A stretch of 64,000 nucleotides of DNA from the NCBI GenBank assembly GCA_949825025.1, contig OX463788.1, positions 24,880,069 to 24,944,068 of the forward strand. Direction: 5' to 3'. The notes beneath the pieces were generated by a model that searched no databases, was not told where the DNA came from, and saw only the letters and a list, made by a program, of their open reading frames with translations. The position numbers and the translations under genes were made by a program. The DNA is from Siphlonurus alternatus (Eukaryota > Arthropoda > Insecta > Ephemeroptera > Siphlonuridae). Shown here one piece after another: positions 10,809-22,654 of the stretch (the first letter of the stretch is position 1; each line of letters begins with the position of its first letter).

Positions 10809-11272
10809 TCATAATCATAATTCATACCACTGTATGCATACTGTACCGACTGTATGATACCAATCATACCATGCATGGTACATACATATTGTATAGTTTA
10901 TGTCTTACATCATTATTATTACAGAGACCTATATAGTTGTTAGGCTCTCATTGAAGTAAGATTGCAAAAAGAAGTTGCTTTTTGGGTTGATATATACACT
11001 ACGTACTGTAGGTTGCACATATATGCAATGCACTTGAACAATGAATAATATATTCACTCTGACGTCTCTGATTACATTAAATTATGCATACTGATTAGGT
11101 GATTTTCTGGATATTTTCATAGGTATTTCTGGTCCACACCTACGTATGTACTGTATATAATTTGAAAATCACACCATCAGTACAGTATGCATATCACACT
11201 GCCACTGCTAATACGTGCCTTATATTAAAAATAAAAGGATTTTTATCAGGTTTTGTTTAGTTTATCCTTCTG
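10809..11272. other. Unassigned spacer with TATGCATAC-type motifs
   Basis: No gene was recognised. It contains repeated GTATGCATA and GTACATAC motifs (10835-10895, 11180-11195). A 60-residue open frame starting at 11215 runs into the left arm of the next palindrome and has exon-like splice signals, but no confirmed partner exons. Confidence 0.4.
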
Positions 11273-11633
11273 CGGCTGCAGCTGACACTGTCACCCAGCT
11301 GAAGTTACCTCCAACCAAGGATCTTGTATGTACATACATACATGATCCTAGCCTCCAACCTCCAAATCACCTCCACGCCAGCTCCAAGGAATTGTGACGT
11401 CACGGAAAAGTACAACCCTCGCACACTGATCTTGTTTGTATTTTAAAACGTTTTTTCTCGGGTTATATGGATTATAAACGACCTGTAGACTGAATATAAA
11501 TAGTATTTATAACATTTAATTGTCATTTATAAAAATTCTATGATTTTTTATTAAGAAATCAGCTAAACTAAAAAATTAAAGGCGGCAAAATTTTAAATGC
11601 CATGTCGGAGCTTTTATTAATTAAATTTTAAAA

Positions 11634-14497
11634 TTTCTAGGGAACGAAGTGTACGTCGTGCCGGTTACTGACACATCACAGATTATAGGTAACAACATCC
11701 TTTAAATGAATCCGTAAAAAAATTTCATGAAACCAGGGGATAAAGGAACAATTTTGACTTGGAGGTGGAAATTTATTAAAAAAAATCAACGATCGCGGTA
11801 TAAAAAAATTTCTAGGGAACGAAATAAACGTCGTGCCAGTTACTGACACATCACAGATTATAGGTAAAAACATTCTTTAAATGAATCCGTAAAAAAATTT
11901 CATGAAACCAGGGGATAAAGGAACAATTTTGACTTGGAGGTGGAAATTTATTAAAAAAAATCAACGATCCTCAGTATAAAAAAAATTCTAGGGAACGAAA
12001 TAAACGTCGTGCCGGTTACTGACACATCACAGATTATAGGCAACAACATCCTTTAAATGAATCCGTAAAAAAATTTGATGAAACCAGGGGATAAAGGAAC
12101 AATTTTGTCTTGGAGGTGGAAATTTAATAAAAAAAATCAACGAACCTCGGTATAAAAAAATTTCTAGGGAACGAAGTAAACGTCGTGCCAGTTACTGACA
12201 CATCACAGATTATAGGTAACAACATCCTTTAAATGAATCCGTAAAAAAATTTCATGAAACCAGGGGATAAAGGAACAATTTTGACTTGGAGGTGGAAATT
12301 TATTAAAAAAAATCAACGATCCTCGGTATAAAAAAAATTCTAGGGAACGAAGTGTACGTCGTGCCGGTTACTGACACATCACAGATTATAGGTAACAACA
12401 TCTTTTAAATGAATCCGTAAAAAAATTTGATGAAACCAGGGGATAAAAGAACAATTTTGTCTTGGAGGTGGAAATTTAATAAAAAAAATCAACGATCCTC
12501 GGTATAAAAAAATTTCTAGGGAACGAAGTGTACGTCGTGCCAGTTACTGACACATCACAAATTATAGGTAACAACATTCTTTAAATGAATCCGTAAAAAA
12601 AATTGATGAAACCAGGGGATAAAGGAACAATTTTGTCTTGGAGGTGGAAATTTAATAAAAAAAATCAACGATCCTCGGTATAAAAAAATTTCTAGGGAAC
12701 GAAGTAAACGTCGTGCCGGTTACTGACACATCACAGATTATAGGTAAAAACATTCTTTAAATGAATCCGTAAAAAAATTTAATGAAACCAGGGGATAAAG
12801 GAACAATTTTGACTTGGAGGTGGAAATTTATTAAAAAAAATCAACGATCCTCGGTATAAAAAAATTTCTAGGGAACGAAATAAACGTCGTGCCAGTTACT
12901 GACACATCACAGATTATAGGTAACAACATCTTTTAAATGAATCCGTAAAAAAATTTAATGAAACCAGGGGATAAAGGAACAATTTTTACTTGGAGGTGGA
13001 AATTTATTAAAAAAAATCAACGATCCTCGGTATAAAAAAATTTCTAGGGAACGAAATAAACGTCGTGCCAGTTACTGACACATCACAGATTATAGGTAAC
13101 AACATCTTTTAAATGAATCCGTAAAAAAATTTGATGAAACCAGGGGATAAAGGAACAATTTTGACTTGGAGGTGGAAATTTATTAAAAAAAATCAACGAT
13201 CCTCGGTATAAAAAAATTTCTAGGGAACGAAGTGTACGTCGTGCCAGAGTTACTGACACATTACAAATTATAGGTAACAACATCCTTTAAATGAATCCGT
13301 AAAAAAATTTCATGAAACCAGGGGATAAAGGAACAATTTTGACTTGGAGGTGGAAATTTATTAAAAAAAATCAACGATCCTCGGTATAAAAAAATTTCTA
13401 GGGAACGAAGTGTACGTCGTGCCGGTTACTGACACATCACAGATTATAGGTAACAACATTTTTTAAATGAATCCGTAAAAAAATTTGATGAAACCAGGGG
13501 ATAAAAGAACAATTTTGTCTTGGAGGTGGAAATTTAATAAAAAAAATCAACGATCCTCGGTATAAAAAAATTTCTAGGGAACGAAGTGTACGTCGTGCCA
13601 GTTACTGACACATCACAGATTATAGGTAACAACATCTTTTAAATGAATCCGTAAAAAAATTTCATGAAACCAGGAGATAAAGGAACAATTTTGACTTGGA
13701 GGTGGAAATTTATTAAAAAAAATCAACGATCCTCGATATAAAAAAATTTCTAGGGAACGAAGTAAACGTCGTGCCAGTTACTGACACATCACAAATTATA
13801 GGTAACAACATTCTTTAAATGAATCCGTAAAAAAATTTGATGAAACCAGGGGATAAAGGAACAATTTTGTCTTGGAGGTGGAAATTTAATAAAAAAATCA
13901 ACGATCCTCGGTATAAAAAAATTTCTAGGGAACGAAGTAAACGTCGTGCCAGTTACTGACACATCACAGATTATAGGTAACAACATCCTTTAAATGAATC
14001 CGTAAAAAAATTTCATGAAACCAGGGGATAAAGGAACAATTTTGACTTGGAGGTGGAAATTTATTAAAAAAAATCAACGATCCTCGGTATAAAAAAATTT
14101 CTAGGGAACGAAGTGTACGTTGTGCCGGTTACTGCAACATCACAGATTATAGGCAACAACATCCTTTAAATGAATCCGTAAAAAAATTTGATGAAACCAG
14201 GGGATAAAGGAACAATTTTGACTTGGAGGTGGAAATTTATTAAAAAAAATCAACGATCCTCGGTATAAAAAAATTTCTAGGGAACGAAGTGTACGTCGTG
14301 CCGGTTACTGACACATCACAAATTATAGGCAACAACATCCTTTAAATGAATCCGTAAAAAAATTTAATGAAACCAGGGGATAAAGGAACAATTTTGTCTT
14401 GGAGGTGGAAATTTAATAAAAAAAATCAACGATCCTCGGTATAAAAAAATTTCTAGGGAACGAAGTAAACGTCGTGCCAGTTACTGACACATCACAG
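11634..14497 (+). repeat. 175-bp satellite, about 16 direct copies
   Basis: Each unit begins TTTCTAGGGAACGAAGTG and contains GTCGTGCC, TTACTGACACATCACAGATT, AAACCAGGGGATAAAGGAAC and CTTGGAGGTGGAAATTTA. Copies differ at a few diagnostic sites (GAAGTGTACG versus GAAGTAAACG or GAAATAAACG; TTGACTTGG versus TTGTCTTGG; TTTATT versus TTTAAT), and these variants alternate along the array in a way that suggests higher-order duplication. Five or so minus-strand frames of about 65 residues recur once per unit and are not genes. Confidence 0.95.
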
Positions 14498-15322
14498 AAT
14501 TGTTCCTTTATCCCCTGGTTTCATCAAATTTTTTTACGGATTCATTTAAAGGATGTTGTTACCTATAATCTGTGATGTGTCAGTAACCGGCACGACGTAC
14601 ACTTCGTTCCCTAGAATTTTTTTTATACCGAGGATAGTTAATTTTTTTTATTAAATTTCCACCTCCAATTCAAAATTGTTCCTTTATCCCCTGGTTTCAT
14701 CAAATTTTTTTACGGATTCATTTAAAGGATGTTGTTGCCTATAATCTGTGATGTGTCAGTAACCGGCACGACGTACACTTCGTTCCCTAGAAATTTTTTT
14801 ATACCGAGGATCGTTGATTTTTTTTATTAAATTTCCACCTCCAAGTCAAAATTGTTCCTTTATCCCCTGGTTTCATGAAATTTTTTTACGGATTCATTTA
14901 AAGGATGTTGTTACCTATAATCTGTGATGTGTCAGTAACCGGCACAACGTTTATTTCGTTCCCTAGAAATTTTTTTATACCGAGGATCGTTGATTTTTTT
15001 TATTAAATTTCCACCTCCAAGTCAAAATTGTTCCTTTATCCCCTGGTTTCATCAAATTTTTTTACGGATTCATTTAAAGGATGTTGTTACCTATAATCTG
15101 TGATGTGTCAGTAACCGGCACGACGTTTATTTCGTTCCCTAGAAATTTTTTTATACCGAGGATCGTTGGTTTTTTTAATAAATTTCCACCTCCAAGACAA
15201 AATTGTTCCTTTATCCCCTGGTTTCATCAAATTTTTTTTGCGGATTCATTTAAAGGATGTTGTTACCTATAATCTGTGATGTGTTAGTAACCGGCACGAC
15301 GTACACTTCGTTCCCTAGAAAT
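14498..15322 (-). repeat. Same 175-bp satellite in inverse orientation, about 4.7 copies
   Basis: At 14497/14498 the array switches strand abruptly: CACATCACAGA runs into ATTGTTCCTTTATCCCC, so the palindrome centre has lost most of one unit. The inverse copies are as similar to the forward copies as those are to each other. The arms are unequal (16 versus 5 copies). Confidence 0.95.
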
Positions 15323-15952
15323 TAAATAATGAGCTCAACAACTTTTAAAATTTAATTAATTAAAGCTCCGACACACATGGCATTTAAATTTTTGCCGCCT
15401 TTAATTTTTTAGTTAAGCTAATTTCGGCTAATTTCTTAATAAATAATCATAGAATTTTTATAAATGACACTTAAATGTTATAAATACTATTTATATTCAG
15501 TCTACAGGTCGTTAATAATCCATTTAACCCGAGAATTAACGTTTTAAAATACATTCAAGATCAATGTGCGAGGGTTGTACCAGAGCGAACTTGAGTAGAA
15601 GGCCACAACACGACCGCGCCCACTTTTCAATAGCCGTCCTACTGAGCAGCAGGTTTGCGTGTAATCAAATGGGAGAGGGCTTAACTTTGGTCGCGGTTTA
15701 CGACAATTACGCTGTATGCTAGAGTTTTCAAAATGAAACAAGTTTAACTCTAATATAGTTTAATCTTACTGGACAACCTTTTTTTTCACGCAAAAACAAT
15801 ATTAATGCACTTAAATTAAACTTTTATGAACCCGACTTCTGCTACTTCTGTTACATCTGCGCATGCGCCGGCATGCGCGAAGTAATAAAAGTCAGTTTAC
15901 TGGCGATGACGTCATATGAACATTGAAAGCCTTTCTTCCCCTTGTCAAAAAA

Positions 15953-16331
15953 TGAGTCTAGTAGTCAAGTGGTTGACGACTTAAAACAAGTACTTAATTG
16001 ACTATACTTAAAACAAGTAGTCAGACTACTGGGTCAAGTAGTCGGACTACTGAGTCAAGTGCTCAGGTGCTCAGTGTTCAAAATCTTGACCACTTGTTAA
16101 GTAGTCGGACCACTGAATCAAGTAGTCAGCGCTCAGTGTTCATAAAATCTCGATCACTTGGTAAGTAGTCAGAATTTTGTGACCACTTATGCAAGTAGTC
16201 GGCGCTCAGTGTTCATAAAATCTCGACCACTTGGTAAGTAGTCAGAATTTTGTGACTACTTATGCAAGTAGTCGGCGCTCAGTGTTCATAAAATCTCGAC
16301 CACTTCGTAAGTAGTCAGAATTTTGTGACTA
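15953..16331 (+). repeat. AGTAGTC-type tandem array, left block
   Basis: Tandem units of roughly 75-80 bp built from AGTAGTCAGAATTTTGTGAC, TACTTATGCAAGTAGTCGG, CGCTCAGTGTTCATAAAATC and TCGACCACTTGGTAAGTAGTC. It begins with looser AAGTAGTCGGACTACTG units. The array continues with identical units at 21363-21836; the TIR element at 16332-21362 sits inside it. The core motif pairs with itself (AGTAGTC/GACTACT). Confidence 0.9.
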
Positions 16332-16949
16332 CTCAAGTAAAAATAATGTATAGGTATAAGTATGGGACGTATAGGAAATAGTATGGGATTTGATAGAAAG
16401 AGGTAGGTAAATGCATTGAGTATGTATAGGTATTGTATAGGCACGAAATATTTGATAAAAATATGGTGTGGTCAGAAGTATAGGCACCCCTTTATTTTAT
16501 TTTGTGAGAACTGTGACCACATTCACTTTTACCTATACTATAAAATTATCAAAACTGTGCCTACACTTTTGCCTATACCATCATTGGATGGTGAAAAATT
16601 TTAAAGTCCAATATTGGACTTAGAATAATTTTCTCTAGTATACACGGTACTTAATTAATGTTTAATTGGTATAATTTTTTTGAATTAGTAAATAAAACAT
16701 AATTTAATTTATCCCATGCCTTTTGCAACTAATTTAATTATATATTTAATTGCGAGAATAATAAAATCGTATGTTTATTTATCATTTGTTATGTCAAATT
16801 TTTATATATCGTTTTCTGTAATTATAATTTTTATTTTTTTTTTATTTATTTTTTTTTTTTATTTTAATATAATTTCGATCGATTTAATGAATAATCCGCA
16901 ACTCAAAATCTTTCTTATATTTTAGTTGCTTTCTACCACTTCATATATT

Positions 16950-17053
16950 CCGCGCCGCGCGAGTTGAATTTTTTTTCCCTGTCTTGTGATTGGCTACAGA
17001 TGCGTCAGCTGTTTATTTGTTATTGTAACTCTCTCAAAGAGAAAGTTTTGAGA
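16950..17053 (+). promoter_or_regulatory. Candidate promoter inside the TIR element
   Basis: A short CpG-containing stretch (CGCGCCGCGCGAG at about 16951) is followed by an inverted CCAAT (GATTGGCT, about 16989) and then TTTTGAGATGGCGTCTG, whose GATGGCG resembles the YY1-type motif at many animal start sites. The arrangement resembles the zone at 7500-7854. Inferred from composition and motif order. Confidence 0.4.
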
Positions 17054-17432
17054 TGGCGTCTGTTCTTCAATTTGTCGTGAATTTCTGTCTATTTATGAGA
17101 AAAGAAATGCTAAAAACTGCATTCTGGCTCGTTATATCGGTAAGTTACTAATTCATACTTCATATTATATTGTTTTGAGTATTCATGGGACACATTATAA
17201 TTTCATTTTTTCAATCACTTCAGGTGTCTCCTGGATGATGATGTCAACTACGGCCAAACTGCATGGTATGCATACAGCTTCAGCGAGTGGAGCTTTGCTC
17301 ACATAAACGGTAAGTCTATATAGGATCTTGTTCTTTATTATTAATGTATCAAAAACGATTATGTGCTTGTTGTATATTGACTCGCATGTTTACTGTATGC
17401 ATACCATAACACATTACATAATCTGTACTGTA

Positions 17433-17740
17433 CAGTGCACAGCCCAGTTTTGGATTTTAGCTCTCTTTTGGTTCCGAACTGCTTTTAGGCTCTTTATATA
17501 GGCAAAAAAAGTTAAAAAAGAAAATTGTTTCTTATTTTTTTTTCATATCCCACCACACAAATTTTTTTTTTACTCAAGAGATGCTCTGATATGGAGCTAA
17601 AATTATGGATAAACTCAATTGCTACATTCTATTGAACATGTTAATATTTTTTCAAAAATTTAAGAACCCTAAATATGGCAGATAAAAATTGTTAAAAGTG
17701 CGAAATGTCTTAAGGGGATCCGTTACCGGGCTACGTGGTG
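17433..17740 (-). mobile_element. CAGCCC-family MITE, TA target site (copy 2)
   Basis: TA flanks both ends (17431-17432, 17741-17742). Read on the minus strand it starts CACCACGTAGCCCGGTAACG and ends with CAAAACTGGGCTGTGCACTG, as in the copy at 8167-8741. It is shorter because of an internal deletion. It lies between segments 2 and 3 of the exon-like unit, so it inserted in what would be an intron. Confidence 0.85.
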
Positions 17741-17944
17741 TACGTGCAGACAAATTTAACATTTCTACTGGTTTGATGCATTATTGTAATTACAATAATC
17801 CTATCCAACCTTGCAGGTTGCACTTTGGCGTGAGGGTGGTGAAGCGGATGTTGCAGCTGGAAGGGAGGCGAGAGATGCGGGGTGAGATCATAGAGGGCAG
17901 CTACGCCTCCTTACAGGACCTCATCGTAGTCATAAAGAATGGTG

Positions 17945-20575
17945 AGTACCAGACACAAACTTTTGTTTTCACTATTTACTGTAAGTCATTATGGCAGTGT
18001 TCCTCGGAGGTTGTTCCTTGATCAAGTAGTACTGACTCGTCGCTACATTATAAAACCAACATGGTTGCCATTTAACGTAAACTGCTACCAGACACAAATT
18101 AACTTGTATTTTCAGTACGTTATCATGGCAATGTTTGTCAAGGTTGTTAGCTGGTCTGACTCACTGCTGAATTTTGTAAACAAAATGGCTGCCATTTAAC
18201 GTAACCTTCAACTTGACACAAACTAACTTACATTTCAGTACGTTATTATGGCAAAATATCTCGGAGGCTGTTTCTTTGTTACATACTGACTAGTCGCTAC
18301 TAAATTCAGACAAGATGGCTGCCATTTAGCGGAACTTTCAACTAGACACAAACACACTTGCATTTCAGTACGTTATGATGGCAAAGTGTCTCGGAGGCTC
18401 TTCCTCTGTTAAGTACTGACTTGTCGCTACTAAATTTAACAAGATGGCTGCCATTTAGCGGAACTTTCAACTAGACGCAAACTCACTTCCATTTCAGTAC
18501 GTTATGATGGCAAAGCGTCTCGGAGGCAGTTTTTTTGTTACATACTGACTAGTCGCTACTAATTTTAAACAAAATAGCTGCCATTTAGCTCAACCTTCAT
18601 CTAGACACAAACTAACTTGCATTTCAGTACGTTATGATGGCAAAGTGTCTCGGAGGCAGTTTCTTTGTTACGTACTGACTAATCGCTACTAAATTTAGAC
18701 AAGATGGCTGCCATTTAGCGGAACCTTCAACTTGACACAAACTCACTTCCATTTCAGTACGTTATGATGGCAAAGTGTCTCGGAGGCAGTTTCTTTGTTA
18801 CGTACTGACTTGTCGCTACTAAATTTAACAAGATGGCTGCCATTTAGCAGAACTTTCAACTAGACACAAACTCACTTCCATTTCAGTACGTTATGATGGC
18901 AAAGTGTCTCGGAGGCAGTTTCTTTGTTACGTTCTGACTAGTCGCTACTAATTTTAACCAAAATGGCTGCCATTTCGCTCAACCTTCATCTAGACACAAA
19001 CTAACTTGCATTTCAGTACGTTATGATGGCAAAGTGTCTCGGAGGCAGTTTCTTTGTTACGTACTGACTAATCGCTACTAAATTTAGACAAGATGGCTGC
19101 CATTTAGCGGAACTTTCAACTAGACACAAACACACTTGCATTTCAGTACGTTATGATAACAAAGTGTCTCGGAGGCTCTTCCTCTGTTACGTACTGACTT
19201 GTCGCTACTAAATTTAACAAGATGGCTGCCATTTAGCAGAACTTTCAACTAGACACAAACTCACTTCCATTTCAGTACGTTATGATGGCAAAGTGTCTCG
19301 GAGGCAGTTTCTTTGTTACGTACTGACTAGTCGCTACTAATTTTAACCAAAATGGCTGCCATTTAGCTCAACCTTCATCTAGACACAAACTAACTTACAT
19401 TTCAGTACGTTATTATGGCAAAATATCTCGGAGGCTGTTTCTTTGTTACATACTGACTAGTCGCTACTAAATTCAGACAAGATGGCTGCCATTTAGCGGA
19501 ACTTTCAACTAGACACAAACTCACTTCCATTTCAGTACGTTATGATGGCAAAGCGTCTCGGAGGCAGTTTTTTTGTTACATACTGACTAGTCGCTACTAA
19601 TTTTAAACAAAATAGCTGCCATTTAGCTCAACCTTCATCTAGACACAAACTAACTTCCATTTCAGTACGTTATGATGGCAAAGTGTCTCGGAGGCAGTTT
19701 CTTTGTTACGTACTGACTAATCGCTACTAAATTTAGACAAGATGGCTGCCATTTAGCGGAACCTTCAACTTGACACAAACTCACTTGCATTTCAGTACGT
19801 TATGATGGCAAAGTGTCTCGGAGGCAGTTTCTTTGATACGTACTGACTTGTCGCTACTAAATTTAACAAGATGGCTGCCATTTAGCGGAACTTTCAACTA
19901 GACGCAAACTCACTTCCATTTCAGTACGTTATGATGGCAAAGTGTCTCGGAGGCAGTTTCTTTGATACGTACTGATCGCTACTAATTTTAACCAAAATGG
20001 CTGCCATTTAGCTCAACCTTCATCTAGACACAAACTAACTTGCATTTCAGTATGTTATGATGGCAAAGTGTCTCGGAGGCAGTTTCTTTGTTACGTACTG
20101 ACTAGTCGCTATTAAATTTAGACAAGATGGCTGCCATTCAGCTTAACCTTCAACTAGACACAAACTCACTTGCATTTTAGTACGTTATGATGGCAAAGTG
20201 TCTCGGAGGCAGTTTCTTTGTTACGTACTGACTAGTCGCTACATTATAAAACCAACATGGCTGCCATTTAAAGTAAACTGCTACCAGACACAAACTTGCT
20301 TGTATTTTTAGTACATTATCATGGCAATGTATCTCTGAATTTGTTAGTTGGTCAAGTATTGACTCATCGTTGAATTTTGTAAACAAAATGGCTGCCATTT
20401 AAAGTAACCTGCTACCAGACACAAACTGACTTGTATTTTCAGCACGTTATCATGGCAATGTCTCCCGGAGACTGTTTTTTGGTCAACTTCTGACTCGGGA
20501 GTCGTCGCTACATCATGAACCAAGATGGCTGCCTTGTAACAAATACTATTACCGCACAAAACTAAATTGTGTCCT
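17945..20575 (+). repeat. About 129-bp minisatellite, about 20 units, each with a YY1-like motif
   Basis: Units contain TTTCAGTACGTTATGATGGC, AAAGTGTCTCGGAGGCAGTT, GTTACGTACTGACTAGTCGC, ACAAGATGGCTGCCATTTAG and CAACTAGACACAAACTCACTT. AAGATGGCTGCC closely matches the animal YY1 consensus (AANATGGCGGC) and recurs in nearly every unit. TTTCAG ends a short pyrimidine stretch in each unit and would look like a splice acceptor. Edge units (17945-18200, 20270-20575) are the most diverged and inner ones are nearly identical, as expected of an array homogenised by unequal exchange. It fills the last intron-like gap of the exon-like unit. Confidence 0.93.
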
Positions 20576-21362
20576 CAGTTTGTTATGGTAGAAATGTGTC
20601 CCTGAGGCTAATTCTTGGTCAAGTACTGACTCGTAGCTGCATTATAGAACACATATGTTTATTGTTTGATTTACGTCAAAATAAATTATCGGACGTAACT
20701 TTGTGTAATTTTATTTCATGTTTTTTAACGTAATGTTTGTCATTACAGATTAATTGTGGATATGGTATGGCAAACCTCTTCCGTTGGAATCATCAGAGCC
20801 AAGCTGCCGGGAGTCTACCCAGAACCTGTAGTTTCTACCGATTATTGTATTATGCTTAGAAGGAAATATAAGAAATAAAGTATTGTTTATTAAAAATGAT
20901 GTTTTTCTTCATAATATAATAAATTATAATATTTGTTTTTACTGACAATTTTATTTCTATATTGGAATTATGTTGATTAATTTTACTATGTTATCTGTTT
21001 TGTTTATATGTTGTTTAATTGTACCTTTTTGATGAACCAATAAATTTTAATTAATAAAAATAAAATAATTGTGCAATTTTTATTTAATTAGAGTACAGGA
21101 TAGTGGAAATAAGTTTTCTACCCATACTTTTGCCTATACCATTATTTGGTGTGGGCAGAAGTATGGGTACCATTATAGTACCATGGTGTGTGCAAAAGTA
21201 TAGGCACAAGTGTAGGAGAAGAGTGTAGGCATAAGTATAGGAAAATCGGTCATTTTCCCCATACTTTATGCACATACTTTTGGTATAAGAACAGTGTGGG
21301 TATGCCCATACAATATCCCATATTATTTCACATACTATTCCTATACAATTTTTTTACTTGAG

Positions 21363-21836
21363 TACTTATGCAAGTAGTCCGCGCTCAGTGTTCATAAAAT
21401 TTCGACCACTTGGTAAGTAGTCAGAATTTTGTGACTACTTATGCAAGTAGTCGGCGTTCAGTGTTCATAAAATCTCGACCACTTGGTAAGTAGTCAGAAT
21501 TTTGTGACTACTTATGCAAGTAGTCGGCGCTCAGTGTTCATAAAATTTCGACCACTTGGTAAGTAGTCAGAATTTTGTGACTACTTATGCAAGTAGTCGG
21601 CGTTCAGTGTTCATAAAATCTCGACCACTTCGTAAGTTATAGTCAGATTTTTGTGACTACTTATGCAAGTAGTCGGCGCTCAGTGTTCATAAAATCTTGA
21701 TCACTTGGTAAGTAGTCAGAATTTTGTGACTACTTATGCAAGTAGTCGAAACATCATGACCACTTAGCATTTGACTACTTAATTAGTTGTCACAAAATTC
21801 TGACTACTTAAGAAAGTGATCACTTACCAAGTAGTA
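21363..21836 (+). repeat. AGTAGTC-type tandem array, right block
   Basis: Six or so units of the same ~75-80 bp repeat and same orientation as 15953-16331, ending in inverse-type motifs (GTCACAAAATTCTGACTACTT at about 21789). Variants between units are point changes (CGGCGCTC versus CGGCGTTC; TCTCGACC versus TTTCGACC). Confidence 0.9.
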
Positions 21837-22654
21837 ATTGTACGGGGTTCTCGTGATGAAGAAAATTATCTAAAATGGTGGCACTAAACACATGTGAGAC
21901 GGGGTTGTGTGTGCAGAGCTCCCGGAACAATTTGTTTTTCAAGCAGTTTTACATCAGATAAGTACCTTTTCAGTACCTAAAACGTATTATGAAATGTTAT
22001 TTATTAAAATTCTCGTTACTTTGTGTCAAATTATTTGTTCTAGGTAGCCTTAAACAGTCAATGTTTATCGGCTCTTGGAACTTGATAAAAAAGACGCCGA
22101 GATGAAAGCCGTTGGTAATTATTCTTCAAAGATGTTCATTTTTTATTATGTATTTTATTTATTATATTAATAATTATAAATCTTTAATAATCAACGTGTT
22201 TTTTTTTCATATATATTTTTTTTATTATATATTTATAAAGTATGAATTAAAAAATATTATTCTTTCATTTTGCTGTAAAAAATTAAAAAAATACTTAGGA
22301 AATTAAATTAAAATTAATAAGTTAGGAATAATTTAATAAAGTAAATGTTTTAAAAAGTTTTTTTTTTAAAAAAAGTTTTAAAAAAAAATTAAATGTTTTT
22401 ATTGCATGGAGCGTAAAATTGGTATGTATATTATAGATGTTTCTCGTCCTATTTGTTTGTCACGTTTTTATCTTGAATTATTACAAAGTATTATAATTAC
22501 ATTTTAATAATTCAAGTTAAAAATGTGAAAGAATAATTTCTTTACTTGTTCCAGTTATAATTTATCTATCTGTTGGCTTAAACGGGAAAAAACTGCATCG
22601 TGATGATAGACGGATATATCGCGAGAAAATACTAAAAAACCGTTTAATTTGACC
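21837..22654. other. Interior of the composite element, weak exon-like signals
   Basis: AT-rich sequence with no recognised gene. GTGTGCAG at about 21915 precedes an open stretch (reading LPEQFVFQAVLHQI) that ends at a possible GTACC donor. TTGTTCTAG at about 22044 precedes another short segment ending GCCGTTG-GTAATT at about 22113. Phases do not join convincingly. From 22115 to 22560 the sequence is low-complexity A/T. Confidence 0.3.

Larger units (their letters stand above)
11414..15576. mobile_element. Foldback element with satellite arms, GTAC target site
   Basis: GTAC flanks both ends (11410-11413, 15577-15580). Termini are AACCCTCGCACACTGATCTTG and its inverse. About 220 bp of unique inverted repeat at each end (11414-11633 and 15323-15576) surrounds tandem 175-bp units. 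The units run one way from 11634 to 14497 and the opposite way from 14498 to about 15322. The uninterrupted homologous site near 23330-23345 confirms insertion. Architecture resembles Drosophila FB/Galileo-type foldback elements. No transposase is visible; short frames in it are satellite-derived. Confidence 0.85.
17054..20878 (+). other. Unidentified four-exon-like transcription unit, coding status unclear
   Basis: Four GC-richer segments have strong splice signals: segment 1 from ATGGCGTC (17054) to a GTAAGT donor at 17140; segment 2 at 17224-17309 (CAG acceptor, GTAAGT donor); segment 3 at about 17816-17940 (TTGCAG acceptor, GTGAGT donor); segment 4 from about 20748 (TTACAG acceptor) to a TAA, with AATAAAG at about 20874. 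Long open frames exist in each: 'YGQTAWYAYSFSEWSFAHIN' in segment 2, 'VVKRMLQLEGRREMRGEIIE' in segment 3, 'AKLPGVYPEPVVSTDYCIML' in segment 4. With canonical splicing, however, each junction is one base off frame, and the segment 1 ATG frame stops early in segment 2. It may be a dead captured gene, a non-coding RNA, or mis-modelled. I do not recognise the product. Confidence 0.4.
16332..21362. mobile_element. 5-kb TIR element, TA target site, carrying exon-like sequence
   Basis: TA flanks both ends (16330-16331, 21363-21364), and the flanking tandem array reads through if the element is removed (..GTGAC-TA-CTTATGC..). Ends are CTCAAGTAAAAATAATGTAT and an inverse copy ending TTTTTACTTGAG. Both subterminal regions (to about 16620 and from about 21110) carry repeats of the type CCTATACTTTTGCCTATACC in both orientations, likely transposase-binding sites. 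The interior has a CpG promoter-like start, splice-flanked exon-like segments and a minisatellite. No transposase was recognised. Confidence 0.8.

Noticed and set aside
11676..15272. Repeated frames of about 65 residues with similar sequence on both strands
   Set aside because: They recur once per 175-bp satellite unit and follow its orientation; no start context, no conservation of frame across units.
15953..16331. CRISPR-like array
   Set aside because: Units are contiguous tandem repeats with no variable spacers, and the genome is eukaryotic.
17689..18021. 110-residue frame covering the GC-rich segment at 17.8-17.94 kb as a single-exon gene
   Set aside because: Its start lies in a MITE and it runs through strong acceptor and donor sites; only the central part looks exon-like.
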